Counted from the first letter of the stretch, positions 34,579 through 44,748 are shown. The stretch is 64,000 nt of DNA from JAJXUB01 sp047974805 (GCA_047974805.1 JBKECS010000066.1:38841-102840), one strand, 5' to 3'. Notes: generated by a model not told the origin, from the letters alone. Translations and numbers: made by a program.

Positions 34579-35064
34579 TCAGCCTCCGGTGGGCGGTTCC
34601 GCAGCGGAAGGCAGGGTGGAGTCCTGCTCGTAGGCGGTCAGCATGTCGATCCGGCGCTGGTGGCGCGGTTCGGCGGAGAAGGCGGTGGCCAAGAAGGTTG
34701 ACACCATGGCGCGGGCATCGTCCATTGTCGCCATTCGTCCGCCGATGGAGATGATCTGGGCGTTGTTATGCTCCCGCGCCAGCCGCGCCATCTCCTCGTC
34801 GTAGCACAGGGCTGCCCGGATCCCGGCCACTTTGTTCGCGGCCATCTGTTCACCGTTGCCCGATCCGCCGAGGACGACACCCAGTGATTCCGGATCGGCA
34901 GCCACCGCCTCTGCGGCGCGCAGGACGAAGACGGGATAGTCATCCAGCGGGTCCAGGGTGAAGGCTCCGTGGTTGACCACGTCGTGGCCCTGCTCGGTCA
35001 GGAAGGTGATGAGGTCCTGGAACAACTCCCAGGCGGCATGGTCGCTGGCAATGTGCACGCGCAT
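34579..35064 (-). CDS. rpiB: Ribose-5-phosphate isomerase B
   Basis: A 161-residue enzyme interconverting ribose-5-phosphate and ribulose-5-phosphate. The start MRVHIASDHAAWELF and the segment GGSGNGEQMAANK match RpiB; the Glu in GNGEQ is the actinobacterial general base that replaces the usual Cys. GGAG lies 10 nt before the ATG. It is followed by the phosphatase gene with a 22-nt gap. Confidence 0.95.
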   Translation of the reverse strand: MRVHIASDHAAWELFQDLITFLTEQGHDVVNHGAFTLDPLDDYPVFVLRAAEAVAADPESLGVVLGGSGNGEQMAANKVAGIRAALCYDEEMARLAREHNNAQIISIGGRMATMDDARAMVSTFLATAFSAEPRHQRRIDMLTAYEQDSTLPSAAEPPTGG

Positions 35065-35151
35065 GGTCGGCGGCTCCGTTGTGTGAGGTCGGGTTCAGGG
35101 CGGTGATGCTGGTCGCAATTCTTGCTCAGCCAGCATCGTTCAGAGGTCGGT

Positions 35152-35766
35152 TCAATCGATGATGGGGTCTCGGGTCCGGCTGCGCTTGAGCTCGAAGAAG
35201 CCGTCTGTGCCGGCGACGAGCAGACAGCCGTCCCAGAGCGCGCCGGCAGCCTCACCGGTGGGCGCCGGGGAGACCACCGGCCCGAAGAAGGCGACCCCGT
35301 TGACCGCGATCGTCGGGGTACCCACATCTGGGCCGACCAGGGAAATCACGGTGTCCTTGGTGGTCCGCAACTGGTCGTCGAGTTCGGTCGTGTCGGCATA
35401 CGCCGCGTAGTCGGCGGCCAAGCCGACCTCGGCCAGGGCCGGTGTGATGACGTCGGCGACCGGACGGATGCCGTCCCGGTGCACCCGGGTGCCCATGGCG
35501 TCGTACAAGGCCTTGACCGTGGCGTTGTCGTTGTCCCGGGCCACGGCCGCGACCACGCGGGCCGGTGCCCACGCGGTGTCAAGGAAGGTCCGGTAATCGG
35601 CCGACAGGTCCCGCCCTTCATTCAGCGCCGCCAGGGACATCACGTGCCAGGTGACCCTGACATCTCGCACCTTCTCGACCTCCATCATCCACCGGGAGGC
35701 CATCCATGCCCACGGGCAGAGCGGGTCGAACCAGAAGTCGGCAGTGTTCGCACCTTGTTCAGCCAT
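35152..35766 (-). CDS. DsbA-family protein related to mycothiol-dependent reductase, monothiol variant
   Basis: A 204-residue cytoplasmic protein of the DsbA/thioredoxin family. The segment DFWFDPLCPWAWMASRW and the later GTPTIAVNGVAFFGPV match the mycobacterial Rv2466c-type mycothiol-dependent nitroreductase, which has CPWC. Here the resolving Cys is Ala (CPWA), so a monothiol mechanism through mixed disulfide with mycothiol is likely. ATG 35766 is preceded by AGGATG; longer readings enter non-coding sequence. It lies 87 nt before rpiB. Confidence 0.8.
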   Translation of the reverse strand: MAEQGANTADFWFDPLCPWAWMASRWMMEVEKVRDVRVTWHVMSLAALNEGRDLSADYRTFLDTAWAPARVVAAVARDNDNATVKALYDAMGTRVHRDGIRPVADVITPALAEVGLAADYAAYADTTELDDQLRTTKDTVISLVGPDVGTPTIAVNGVAFFGPVVSPAPTGEAAGALWDGCLLVAGTDGFFELKRSRTRDPIID

Positions 35767-35886
35767 GGCGCCATCCTGCCATCGGCACTGAAAGAATACT
35801 TCTGCGGGTCGGCCCCAAGACACCGGCTCGCGGCCTGGTCGGTGCCAGACCCCACCGGCTCGGCGAGTTGATCACGAGGAGATGTC

Positions 35887-38457
35887 ATGCCCGGACGAAA
35901 CCTGACCGATGTCGAGGCCGCCGCCAGGTCAGACTTGGTCACGGTAGATCGATACCGAGTCACGTTGGACCTGACGACCGGTGACGACACGTTCGCCACC
36001 ACCTCGGCAGTGGTTTTCACCGCGACCGCCGGTGCGGCGACCTTCATCGATTTCATCGGGGACGCCGTGCTGCGCATCACCCTCAACGGGGTGGACCTGC
36101 CGGTGGCGGAACTTGTCGACGACGCCAGGATCACCCTGCCGGACCTCGCCGAGCACAACGAGCTCGAAATCGAAGCGACCGGACGCTATATGAACACCGG
36201 TGAGGGGTTGCACCGCTTGGTCGACCCGGTCGACCAGGAGGTCTACCTGTACTCCCAATTCGAGGTCTCCGATGCCCGTCGGATGTTCCCAGTCTTCGAC
36301 CAGCCGGATCTCAAGGCGACGTATGCCTTCACCGTCACCGCGCCCGATCACTGGCAGGTGCTGTCCAACTCCCCCTCCCCGACCCCGACGCCGGTCCGTC
36401 CGGGCGTTGCCCGCTGGGAGTTCCCCGCCACGGAACGGATGAGCAGCTACATCACTGCCTTGGTCGCCGGTCCGTACGAGGTCCGCCGCGACATTGCCCA
36501 TGGCCGCGACGGCGACATCCCCCTGGGACTGTATGCGCGGTCCTCCATGGCGACCTATCTCAACTGGGACAACGTCTTTGAGATCACCAAGGCCGGGTTG
36601 GCCTTCTTCGAGGAGGAGTTCGACCGGGCCTATCCGTTTGCCAAGTACGACCAGATCTTCACCCCGGAATACAACATGGGAGCCATGGAGAACGCCGGAT
36701 GCGTGACCATCAACGAGGTCTACGTCTTTCGGGGTCAGGTGCCCGATCGGATCGTCGAACGGCGCGCCCTGACCATCCTGCACGAGTTGGCGCACATGTG
36801 GTTCGGCAACCTCGTCACCATGACGTGGTGGAACGACCTGTGGCTCAACGAGTCCTTCGCCGAGTGGGCGGCCACCACCGCTCAGGCGGAGCGGACCGAG
36901 TGGGTCGACGCGTGGGCGACGTTCGGTACCTTCGAAAAGGAGTGGGCCTACCGGCAGGACCAGCAATCCACGACTCACCCGGTGGTCGCCCCGATTCGCG
37001 ACTTGCACGACGTCGAAATCAACTTCGACGGGATCACGTATGCCAAGGGCGCCTCCGCGCTGAAGCAATTGGCCGCGTTTGTCGGACGGGAGCCCTTCGT
37101 CGCGGGTCTGCGCACCTACTTTGCCCAGTATGCCTGGGGCAACACGGTGCTGACCGACCTGCTGAAACACCTCTCCGCGACCTCCGGGCGTGACCTCGCC
37201 AAGTGGTCCGCCACCTGGTTGGAGACAGCCGGGGTCAACACCCTGCGACCCGATGTCGTCCTGAACGATCAGGGCCAGTACGCCTCGGTCGTCATCGAGC
37301 AGCTCCCCGATGCCAGCGCCGGTATCTTGCGCCCCCATCGTCTTCGGGTCGGCACATATGCCCTGATCGACGGGGTGCTGACCCGCACCACATCGAGCGA
37401 GCTCGACGTGGTGGGTGCACGCACCCCGGTCCCCGCACTGATCGGGCAGCCCGAGGCGGATCTGTTGCTGATCAATGACGAGGATCTGACATATGCCAAG
37501 ATCCGGTTCGATCCCCGCTCCCTGGCCACCGTGCTGGCCCATCCCTCGGCACTGATCGAGGCGGGACCACGCACGCTCGTCGTGACGGCGTTGTGGGACA
37601 TGGTCCGCGATGGCGAGCTGCCGGCCGGGCGATTCGTCGAACTGGCGTTTGGGCTGCTCAATGGCCTGTCGGATTCCACCATGATGGCGGTCCTGCTCAC
37701 CCGGCTGATGGGTTCCCCCCTGGCCGCGGTACCGACGTCGATTCTGATGTATACCCCGACCAGTCAGCGGGAAGAGTTGCGCCGAACCGCCGTAACCACC
37801 GTGCACTCCAAGTTCTTGGCCGCCGAACCGGGCAGCGACGCGCAGCTCCAATTGGCCATGGCCTGGCTGGACCTGCTCGGCCCGGGCGACGACGTGAGCC
37901 CCGCGGCCGGCCTGCTCGACGGGACGGCACCGGTGGCCGGTTTCGACGTGGGCGCGGACATGCGATGGCGCATCGTGTGCGCGCTCGCCGCCGCCGGATC
38001 CGTCGGCGAGGCGGAGATTGACGCCGAGCTTGCTGGCGACGACACGGCCAACGGCCGGGCGGAAGCGGCGAAGGCATTGGCCTCACGACCGACCATCGCC
38101 GCCAAGGCCCAGGCGTGGGAGCAGATCCTGCACGACACCACGCTGTCGAACTCCGTCGTCGACGCTCTGGCGGCGGGATTCACCCGGGCTGGAGCCGAAG
38201 ACGTACTGGCCGGCTTCGTCACGGCATACCATGAGGCTCTGCTCCCGGTGTGGCGGGATCGCCCGCTGGCAATCGGCGAAGCCATCGTCTCCGGGTGCTA
38301 TCCGCGAACACTGGCCAGCGCCGAGTTGCTCAGCGCCACCCAGGCGTGGCTCGATGCCCACCCTGACGCTCCGGCGCCGCTTATCCGACTGGTCACGGAG
38401 AACCGCGACGAGATCACCATCGCACTGACCGCGCAGGCGCGGACACAGACGTCATGA
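35887..38457 (+). CDS. pepN: Aminopeptidase N
   Basis: An 856-residue M1 zinc metallopeptidase. The GAMEN exopeptidase motif starts near residue 265, the zinc site is HELAH (299-303) and Glu322 (NES) completes it; the C-terminal part is the ERAP1-like helical domain. It removes N-terminal residues from peptides, in keeping with ClpP-type protein turnover upstream. GAGGAGA lies just before the ATG. The stop overlaps the MscS gene by 4 nt. Confidence 0.95.
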   Translation: MPGRNLTDVEAAARSDLVTVDRYRVTLDLTTGDDTFATTSAVVFTATAGAATFIDFIGDAVLRITLNGVDLPVAELVDDARITLPDLAEHNELEIEATGRYMNTGEGLHRLVDPVDQEVYLYSQFEVSDARRMFPVFDQPDLKATYAFTVTAPDHWQVLSNSPSPTPTPVRPGVARWEFPATERMSSYITALVAGPYEVRRDIAHGRDGDIPLGLYARSSMATYLNWDNVFEITKAGLAFFEEEFDRAYPFAKYDQIFTPEYNMGAMENAGCVTINEVYVFRGQVPDRIVERRALTILHELAHMWFGNLVTMTWWNDLWLNESFAEWAATTAQAERTEWVDAWATFGTFEKEWAYRQDQQSTTHPVVAPIRDLHDVEINFDGITYAKGASALKQLAAFVGREPFVAGLRTYFAQYAWGNTVLTDLLKHLSATSGRDLAKWSATWLETAGVNTLRPDVVLNDQGQYASVVIEQLPDASAGILRPHRLRVGTYALIDGVLTRTTSSELDVVGARTPVPALIGQPEADLLLINDEDLTYAKIRFDPRSLATVLAHPSALIEAGPRTLVVTALWDMVRDGELPAGRFVELAFGLLNGLSDSTMMAVLLTRLMGSPLAAVPTSILMYTPTSQREELRRTAVTTVHSKFLAAEPGSDAQLQLAMAWLDLLGPGDDVSPAAGLLDGTAPVAGFDVGADMRWRIVCALAAAGSVGEAEIDAELAGDDTANGRAEAAKALASRPTIAAKAQAWEQILHDTTLSNSVVDALAAGFTRAGAEDVLAGFVTAYHEALLPVWRDRPLAIGEAIVSGCYPRTLASAELLSATQAWLDAHPDAPAPLIRLVTENRDEITIALTAQARTQTS

Positions 38458-39395
38458 TCGTGCCCCCCGCTGTCCTCGCACCGGTCGAGTCCTTGGCGGA
38501 CAAGGCCACGGTGACCGCCGAAGACGTCCTGCACTGGCTGGCCACCGATGGATTGCGGATCGTACTCACCTTGGTCACCCTCGTCGTGGTGCGATTCATC
38601 GCCAACCGAGCGATCAGCACCATCGTGGACGCCTCGACCAAGCGCGCCCGGGACGGGTCCCGAACCACAGCCCAGAAGATGCTGGACAACGTGACCGGGG
38701 CCGATGACGAACGCCATGCCGCCCGGATGAAGACCCTCGGATCCCTCTTGCGTTCGATCGTGACCTTCGTCCTCATCGTCATCGGCGTGCTGACCGTCTT
38801 CGGTGTCGCCGGGATCCCTCTGGGGCCCCTGCTCGCCTCCGCCGGGATCGGCGGCGTCGCCATCGGCCTGGGCGCGCAAAGCCTGATCAAGGATTTCTTG
38901 TCCGGCATCTTCATGATCATCGAGGACCAGTACGGCGTCGGCGACATCATCGACACCGGAGAGGCCGTCGGCACGGTCGAGGAGGTCACGCTACGGGTCA
39001 CTCGTCTGCGCGACACCAGCGGGGTCACCTGGTATGTCCGCAACGGCGAGATCGTGCGGGTGGGCAATACCTCGCAGGGATGGCAGGCCGCCGATGTGGA
39101 CATCCCGATCGCCTCCTCCGAGCCGGTAGACAAGGCCATCGAGGTGATCCGTCGCGCCGCGGACCTGGCGGGCCATGACGACATGCATGACATGCTCATC
39201 GACGACCCCGACGTGTTGGGGGTCCAGTCGGTCAGCGCGGCCGGCACGATCATTCGCACGAGGGTTCGGTGCGTTCCCGGTGCCGCCGGAACGGTCACCC
39301 GCCGGTTGCGCGCCCAGATCAAGAACGCCCTGGACGACGAGGGCATCGCCGGGCCTCCCCCGGCCGCTGCCAGCGATCGGCCCGAACGGACCTGA
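38454..39395 (+). CDS. MscS-family mechanosensitive ion channel
   Basis: A 313-residue protein with a hydrophobic N-terminal segment, two further helices, the pore-lining LLASAGIGGVAIGLGAQSLI helix (near residue 130) and the MscS beta domain (YGVGDIIDTGEAVGTVEEV). The C-terminal domain is cytoplasmic. Such channels release solutes during hypo-osmotic shock. It is coupled to pepN by 4 nt (ATGA). The length and topology match a small-conductance MscS without extra modules. Confidence 0.9.
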   Translation: MIVPPAVLAPVESLADKATVTAEDVLHWLATDGLRIVLTLVTLVVVRFIANRAISTIVDASTKRARDGSRTTAQKMLDNVTGADDERHAARMKTLGSLLRSIVTFVLIVIGVLTVFGVAGIPLGPLLASAGIGGVAIGLGAQSLIKDFLSGIFMIIEDQYGVGDIIDTGEAVGTVEEVTLRVTRLRDTSGVTWYVRNGEIVRVGNTSQGWQAADVDIPIASSEPVDKAIEVIRRAADLAGHDDMHDMLIDDPDVLGVQSVSAAGTIIRTRVRCVPGAAGTVTRRLRAQIKNALDDEGIAGPPPAAASDRPERT

Positions 39396-39475
39396 GGTCG
39401 CCCCAGGGACCAGCGTGGGGCCAATGCCCGGGGCCCCCTCACCGGAGGGAATCCCCCACCTGAAACACTGGCACG

Positions 39476-39862
39476 GTGACCACGTCCGCAGAGAGCTTCT
39501 ACGACCGTGTCGGGGGCAAGGAGACCTTCGCCCGACTCGTGCACGCCTTCTATGAGGGTGTGGCCAGCGACCCCGAGCTGCGAGCCATGTACCCCGAGGA
39601 GGACCTGGCCCCGGCCGAACGACGGCTGCGGATGTTCCTGGAGCAGTATTGGGGCGGCCCGAAGGACTACAGCCAGGAGCGCGGCCACCCTCGGCTGCGG
39701 ATGCGTCACATCCCGTTCGCCATCACCGAGTCGATGCGTGACCGCTGGCTGCACCACATGCTGGCCGCCGTGGACACCCTCGAGCTGCCGTCCGCGCAGG
39801 ACTCACAACTTCGCGACTATCTCGAGCAATCGGCCCATATGCTCGTCAACACCCCGGAATAG
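39476..39862 (+). CDS. glbO: Group II truncated hemoglobin (GlbO-like)
   Basis: A 128-residue 2-over-2 globin. It matches mycobacterial GlbO closely through ERRLRMFLEQYWGGP and GHPRLRMRHIPF, with the proximal His in the RMRH segment. Functions proposed for this family are oxygen handling and peroxide or NO defence. It starts at GTG 39476 with no obvious ribosome site, 80 nt after MscS. Confidence 0.93.
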   Translation: MTTSAESFYDRVGGKETFARLVHAFYEGVASDPELRAMYPEEDLAPAERRLRMFLEQYWGGPKDYSQERGHPRLRMRHIPFAITESMRDRWLHHMLAAVDTLELPSAQDSQLRDYLEQSAHMLVNTPE

Positions 39863-40022
39863 TCCGCGCCGCTGGTCATCGCCCCTCACTCGCATACCGA
39901 ATGTGGGTGATCGCGCCAGGTGTGACCGCCGCAGCGCCCAATCTCGACGCGAACAGCCACACTCGATGTCGTCCCGAACACGATTTCGCGTGCGGGACCG
40001 GCATACGGGAGCATTGCCGTTT

Positions 40023-41828
40023 GTGACCAATGCCACTCCACCGGCCGACGCGTCCCCCACCGGGGAGCAGACTCCTGCCCACCTGACTCGCACGGTTGTG
40101 CACGCCGCAGACAGACACGACGCCTGGTGGCGGCAGGCGGTCATTTACCAGATCTATCCTCGCAGCTGGGCCGACTCGGACGGGGACGGTATCGGCGACC
40201 TGCCCGGTATCACCGCTCGCCTGGACTATCTGCGAGACCTCGGCGTCGACGCCCTCTGGCTCAGCCCGTTCTATGTCTCCCCAATGAACGACGCCGGGTA
40301 CGACGTCGCGAACTACCGGGACGTCGACCCGTGCTTCGGCAGCCTGGGCGATGCCGACACGCTCATCCGGCGCGCCCACGATCTCGGGCTGAAGGTCATC
40401 ATCGACCTGGTCCCCAACCACTCCAGCAGCACCCACCCGTGGTTCCAGGCGGCCCTGGCCGCCCAGCCCGGGAGCCAGGAGCGGGCCCGCTACCTCTTCC
40501 GCGACGGGCGAGGTGAGCACGGAGAGGCGCCACCGAACAACTGGGCCTCAGTCTTCGGCGGCCGGGGCTGGAGCCGAGTCACCGAAACCGACGGCGAGCC
40601 TGGCCAGTGGTACCTGCACCTCTTCGACGCCACCCAACCGGACTACGACTGGCGCAACGCGGAGGTCCGCGCGGAGTTCGAGGCCATCTTGGCGTTCTGG
40701 CTGGATCGGGATGTCGATGGCTTCCGGGTCGACGTCGCCCATTCCTTGATCAAAGCGGAGTCGCTGCCCGATTGGGACGGCCCGGCCACCCTTGAAGCGC
40801 TGTTCGCGACCAGCACGCTCACCCCGGACACGCCACGGCCGCCGATGTGGGATCAGGACGGGGTGCATGAGGTCTACCGGTCCTGGAGGTCCCTGGTGGA
40901 CGGGTACGGCCCCGGGGAACGGATTCTCTGTGCGGAGGCCTGGGTGCAGCCGTTGGAACGATTGGCCCGCTACGTGCGGCCCGATGAGATGCACCAGGCG
41001 TTCAACTTCGACTTCCTGGAGACACCGCGGCGTGCGGACCGGCTCCGCGCGGTCATCGCCGGTTCGTTGGCGGCCAACGACGCCGTCGGCGCGCCGACGA
41101 CGTGGGTGCTGTCCAACCATGACGTCGTCCGGCACGCCACCCGGCTCGGCCTGGACCAGGACGGCCCGCGGCCCAACGGCATCGGCGCGAACGATCCCCA
41201 ACCGGACGTCGCGCTCGGGCTTCGTCGGGCCCGCGCCGCGAGCCTGCTCATGCTCGCCCTTCCTGGTGGGGCCTACCTCTATCAGGGCGAGGAACTGGGT
41301 CTGCCCGACCACACGACGATGCCCGATGAGGCCCGCCATGACCCGACGTTCGCCTCCACCGGCGGCGCGGTTCTCGGCCGCGACGGGTGCCGGGTGCCCA
41401 TGCCCTGGCGAGCGGAGGCTCCCTCCTTCGGGTTCGGCCCAAGCGAGCGGACCTGGTTGCCCCAGCCGGCGGCATACCGCGCGTATGCCGTGGACCAGCA
41501 GGACGGCGTGCCCGGGTCGACCCTGGAGCTCTACCGGCACGCACTGCATATGCGCCGGGAACGGGGCATCGGGCTGGCCGGGCTGGACCTCATCGACGGG
41601 CTCGGCGAGGACGTCGTCGCGGTCCAGCTCACCGCTGCCGATGGCACGGTCACGACGGCTGTGGCCAACCTCGGCGCCACGCAGGTGGATCTCCCGCCCG
41701 AGTTGGGCGACATCTTGCTTGCCTCCGCGCCCGTGGACACCGAGGGCACCCTGCCGGTCGATACCACTGCTTGGCTGGGCCGGTCCGACAACGCTGCACC
41801 GGCGATACCCGATCGAGGAGTGGCATGA
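40023..41828 (+). CDS. GH13 alpha-glucosidase / oligo-1,6-glucosidase-type enzyme
   Basis: A 601-residue glycoside hydrolase family 13 enzyme without signal peptide. The conserved regions are DLVPNH, GFRVDVAH (nucleophile Asp237), ILCAEAWV (acid Glu305) and LSNHD (Asp367), and QPDYDW marks the oligo-glucosidase subgroup. The C-terminal beta domain is intact. It acts on alpha-glucosides such as maltose or isomaltose; exact linkage specificity is uncertain. I prefer GTG 40023 because GGGAGC lies upstream; an in-frame ATG at 39966 is an alternative. The stop overlaps the phosphodiesterase gene by 4 nt. Confidence 0.9.
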   Translation: MTNATPPADASPTGEQTPAHLTRTVVHAADRHDAWWRQAVIYQIYPRSWADSDGDGIGDLPGITARLDYLRDLGVDALWLSPFYVSPMNDAGYDVANYRDVDPCFGSLGDADTLIRRAHDLGLKVIIDLVPNHSSSTHPWFQAALAAQPGSQERARYLFRDGRGEHGEAPPNNWASVFGGRGWSRVTETDGEPGQWYLHLFDATQPDYDWRNAEVRAEFEAILAFWLDRDVDGFRVDVAHSLIKAESLPDWDGPATLEALFATSTLTPDTPRPPMWDQDGVHEVYRSWRSLVDGYGPGERILCAEAWVQPLERLARYVRPDEMHQAFNFDFLETPRRADRLRAVIAGSLAANDAVGAPTTWVLSNHDVVRHATRLGLDQDGPRPNGIGANDPQPDVALGLRRARAASLLMLALPGGAYLYQGEELGLPDHTTMPDEARHDPTFASTGGAVLGRDGCRVPMPWRAEAPSFGFGPSERTWLPQPAAYRAYAVDQQDGVPGSTLELYRHALHMRRERGIGLAGLDLIDGLGEDVVAVQLTAADGTVTTAVANLGATQVDLPPELGDILLASAPVDTEGTLPVDTTAWLGRSDNAAPAIPDRGVA

Positions 41829-42628
41829 CACATCGTCCGGCCGCGGCATACCCCTACTTCGACGCGCCAACACCGCTAGCCCTGGCGCATCGCGGCGGTG
41901 CGGCCTACGGCCCCAACCGCGGGCTGGAGAACAGCCTCGCGGCTTTTCGGACCGCCAGGTCGCTGGGCTACCGCTACCTAGAGACCGACGTGCACGCGAC
42001 CGCTGACGGAGTCCTGGTCGCCTTCCACGATGATCGTCTGGATCGGGTCACCGACGGGGTGGGTGCGGTGGCCGACCTGCCGTATGCGAGCGTCGCCGAG
42101 GCTCGAATTGGTGGTCGGGAGCCCATCCCACGGTTGGAGGAGCTGCTTGAAGAGCTGCCCGGGGCCCGGCTCAATATCGACGTTAAGTCCAACCAGGCGG
42201 TGGCGCCGCTCATTGAGGCGATCCGTCGGCATGAGGCGATCGACCGGGTGTGCGTCGGCTCCTTCTCGGAGCGGCGTTTGCGTGCGGTCCGCACCGCGCT
42301 CGGGCCGAAGCTGGCCACAGCGGCCGGACAGTTCGGCGTGGCCGCGCTCCGTTTCGGCCCCTCCGTGATCACCCGGATGATGGCGACGCCGTCACCAGTC
42401 CTGCAGATCCCCGACACCCACCACATCGGTGGGGTGACCCTTCGGCTGGTCACCCCGGGACTGCTTCGAAAGGCTCATGCCCTTGGCAAGCAGGTCCACG
42501 TCTGGACCGTCGACGACCCCTCGGAGATGGCCCGGCTCCTCGATCTGGGCGTCGACGGAATCGTCACCGACCGGATAGATGTGCTGGCGCGGGTGTTGGC
42601 TGGTCGCGGGGTAGCGTTGGGCCAGTGA
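41825..42628 (+). CDS. Glycerophosphodiester phosphodiesterase
   Basis: A 267-residue GDPD enzyme with the family motifs LALAHRGG, YLETDVHATADGVLVAFHD and the C-terminal VHVWTVDD and GVDGIVTDR. It cleaves glycerophosphodiesters to glycerol-3-phosphate and an alcohol. No signal peptide, so it is cytoplasmic. It overlaps the GH13 gene and the following MFS gene by 4 nt each, giving a coupled run of three. Confidence 0.9.
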   Translation: MTHRPAAAYPYFDAPTPLALAHRGGAAYGPNRGLENSLAAFRTARSLGYRYLETDVHATADGVLVAFHDDRLDRVTDGVGAVADLPYASVAEARIGGREPIPRLEELLEELPGARLNIDVKSNQAVAPLIEAIRRHEAIDRVCVGSFSERRLRAVRTALGPKLATAAGQFGVAALRFGPSVITRMMATPSPVLQIPDTHHIGGVTLRLVTPGLLRKAHALGKQVHVWTVDDPSEMARLLDLGVDGIVTDRIDVLARVLAGRGVALGQ

Positions 42629-44085
42629 CCAAGCACACCCACCCGCGGGAGTCACCCGCCGCGCGGGGGGTGACTCGGCAGCGCCGACTCGGTCCCTTCT
42701 CCGCCGCTCACGCCGTGGTCACCGCCGTCATTCTCGCGCTGGTCACCATCGTTGCCTTCGAGGCGATGGCGCTCTCGGCGATCATGCCTGCGATCGCGAC
42801 CGACCTGGACGCCGGTGGTAGCTACGGCTTGGCCTTCTCGGCACTCTTGACCGCTCAGCTCGTCGGCATCGTGGTCGCTGGAGTCTGGACCGAACGCCAC
42901 GGGCCCGTGCCGGGCATGATGGCAGGCCAGTTGCTCCTGGCCGGCGGGTCCGTGTTGTGCGCCCTCGCGCCGAACTTCGCCATCTTCCTCACCGGCCGGG
43001 TCATCGCCGGTCTGGGTGGGGGCATTCTGTTGGTTTTGCTCTATGTCGTTGTCGGCCGTTCCTTCGACGAACACATTCGTCCCCGAGTGTTTACCCTTAT
43101 TTCTGCGGCCTGGATCGTGCCGGCTCTGGTCGGCGGCCCCGTCGCCGCATGGATCACCCAACACCTGGGCTGGCGCGCCGTGTTTTGGGTGCTCATCCCT
43201 CCGATTCTGTTGACGAGCGTGGTCATCACTGCTCAAGCCCGCAGCCGCCGGGGGGATCTGGCGCCACCGGCAACCAGTCCCCGCGATCATCGAGCCCATC
43301 AGCAAGCCCTGCGGGCGGGCGTCATCGTGGCCGTGTCCGCCGGCGTGATGCAATTCGGCTCCACCCACCTGTCCCCTCCAGGCAACGGAGCGATCCTAGC
43401 GAGTGTGGCCGGCCTGGTCGGGGTCGCGATCTTCGCGCCGCGCCTAGTGCCGCCGGGCACGTGGCGCTGCGCCCACGGGCTACCGTCGGTGCTGGCCGGT
43501 AGGGCACTGGCGACGGCGTCCTTCTTCGGCGGGCTGACCTACGCTCCGTTGTTCCTCGTGCGCGAACGTCACCTGGGGCTGGCTCATGCCGGACTGCTCG
43601 TCTCCGCCGGTTCGCTGGGATGGTCGCTGGGCTCCTTCATTCAGGGGTTGTCGGCATTCAACGGGCGTCGCGAGCGCCTCGTGGTCATCGGCGGGGTCTT
43701 GCTGTCCCTGTCCTTGGGCGCCCTGGCGTTGATCGCCGCCGTGGACCTGCCCACGTGGCTGTTCATCCCGGTGTTCGTCCTGGGCGGCACCGGGATGGGG
43801 CTGTGCGTAGCGAGTCAGTCGGTGTTGGCGCTCGAGCTCGTCGACACGCACGAGCACGGCTTGGTTTCCTCCGGTCTCATGCTCAGTGACGTCCTCGGTA
43901 GCGTCATCGGGATCGCCTTGGCGAGTGCCGTCTTCGCCGCCGGCCACGGGTCACAGCCCACCGGCGCGACCCGCTATGTGGTCATCTGGGCCGGGTGCGC
44001 GCTGGTCGCAGCAGGCATCATCGTCGCCGGCCTGCGCATCGGGAAGGACCCGGCAACCGGTAGACGGACCTCAGTCGGCGCCTAG
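42625..44085 (+). CDS. MFS transporter, DHA2-like
   Basis: A 486-residue membrane protein with 12 to 14 hydrophobic segments. MALSAIMPAIATDL and GRVIAGLGGG match the DHA2-type drug/proton antiporters. GTG 42625 overlaps the phosphodiesterase stop by 4 nt, so it is coupled to it. The substrate is unknown; a drug or metabolite export role is inferred from the family only. Confidence 0.85.
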   Translation: MTKHTHPRESPAARGVTRQRRLGPFSAAHAVVTAVILALVTIVAFEAMALSAIMPAIATDLDAGGSYGLAFSALLTAQLVGIVVAGVWTERHGPVPGMMAGQLLLAGGSVLCALAPNFAIFLTGRVIAGLGGGILLVLLYVVVGRSFDEHIRPRVFTLISAAWIVPALVGGPVAAWITQHLGWRAVFWVLIPPILLTSVVITAQARSRRGDLAPPATSPRDHRAHQQALRAGVIVAVSAGVMQFGSTHLSPPGNGAILASVAGLVGVAIFAPRLVPPGTWRCAHGLPSVLAGRALATASFFGGLTYAPLFLVRERHLGLAHAGLLVSAGSLGWSLGSFIQGLSAFNGRRERLVVIGGVLLSLSLGALALIAAVDLPTWLFIPVFVLGGTGMGLCVASQSVLALELVDTHEHGLVSSGLMLSDVLGSVIGIALASAVFAAGHGSQPTGATRYVVIWAGCALVAAGIIVAGLRIGKDPATGRRTSVGA

Positions 44086-44088
44086 AGG

Positions 44089-44748
44089 TCAGCGGGCCAA
44101 CGCGTGACCCCCTGGCCCGCTGAGGCGCCACCACGGACCGGACCGGAAGAGGTCAGCGGGGGCACCGAACCCCAACGTATGCGCGGCGAACGCCAGCCCC
44201 GCGGGAAAGCCGGTCGTGGGTTCGTCCGCTGATGTGCCGGGTTCGGCGAATGCCGACCACGTCCGGCGGCGAAGGTCGTCCACGGCCAGGGAACCCAGAG
44301 TCCCAGATGATCCGGCCTCGGCCACCACCGCGATACCGTCCCGGGCGACCTCCTCGATGCGCACCTTGGTCACCTCGCCAGCCAAGCTCCAGCCACTGCG
44401 CGGCGGGGCCACCGCGGTCCAGAGCAGATTGAGCCACACGGGAGGGACGGGCAGTACGCTGCCCCCCCGCCGTGTGCGGTCGGTGATCGCGGCCAGCGGC
44501 ACGGTGACGTCCAGCGGCGCTTCGGCCGCCACGGCGAAGGTTCGCAGGCCCAGCACCACGCCTTGATGGGTCACCCCGGCAGACGGCACGACGCACACAT
44601 AGGCCGCGAGGACGTCCCCGACCACCTGCAGGCGCATGCCGCCGTCGGCGTCCAGGACCTTGGCCCTGGACGCAAAGGTCCCCAGGTCGGCCACGGCCCG
44701 CGGGTCGAGCAGATCAAGAACGGGCATACGGCGATCGTCGGGAGTCAT
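44089..44748 (-). CDS. Uncharacterised actinobacterial protein coupled to a thioesterase
   Basis: A 219-residue soluble protein, rich in Val, Ala and Leu, with no motif I recognise. It starts at ATG 44748, overlapping the thioesterase stop by 4 nt. An earlier in-frame start at 44760 would only add four residues. It converges on the MFS gene with a 3-nt gap. Coupling suggests it works with the thioesterase, but no function can be given. Confidence 0.75.
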   Translation of the reverse strand: MTPDDRRMPVLDLLDPRAVADLGTFASRAKVLDADGGMRLQVVGDVLAAYVCVVPSAGVTHQGVVLGLRTFAVAAEAPLDVTVPLAAITDRTRRGGSVLPVPPVWLNLLWTAVAPPRSGWSLAGEVTKVRIEEVARDGIAVVAEAGSSGTLGSLAVDDLRRRTWSAFAEPGTSADEPTTGFPAGLAFAAHTLGFGAPADLFRSGPWWRLSGPGGHALAR

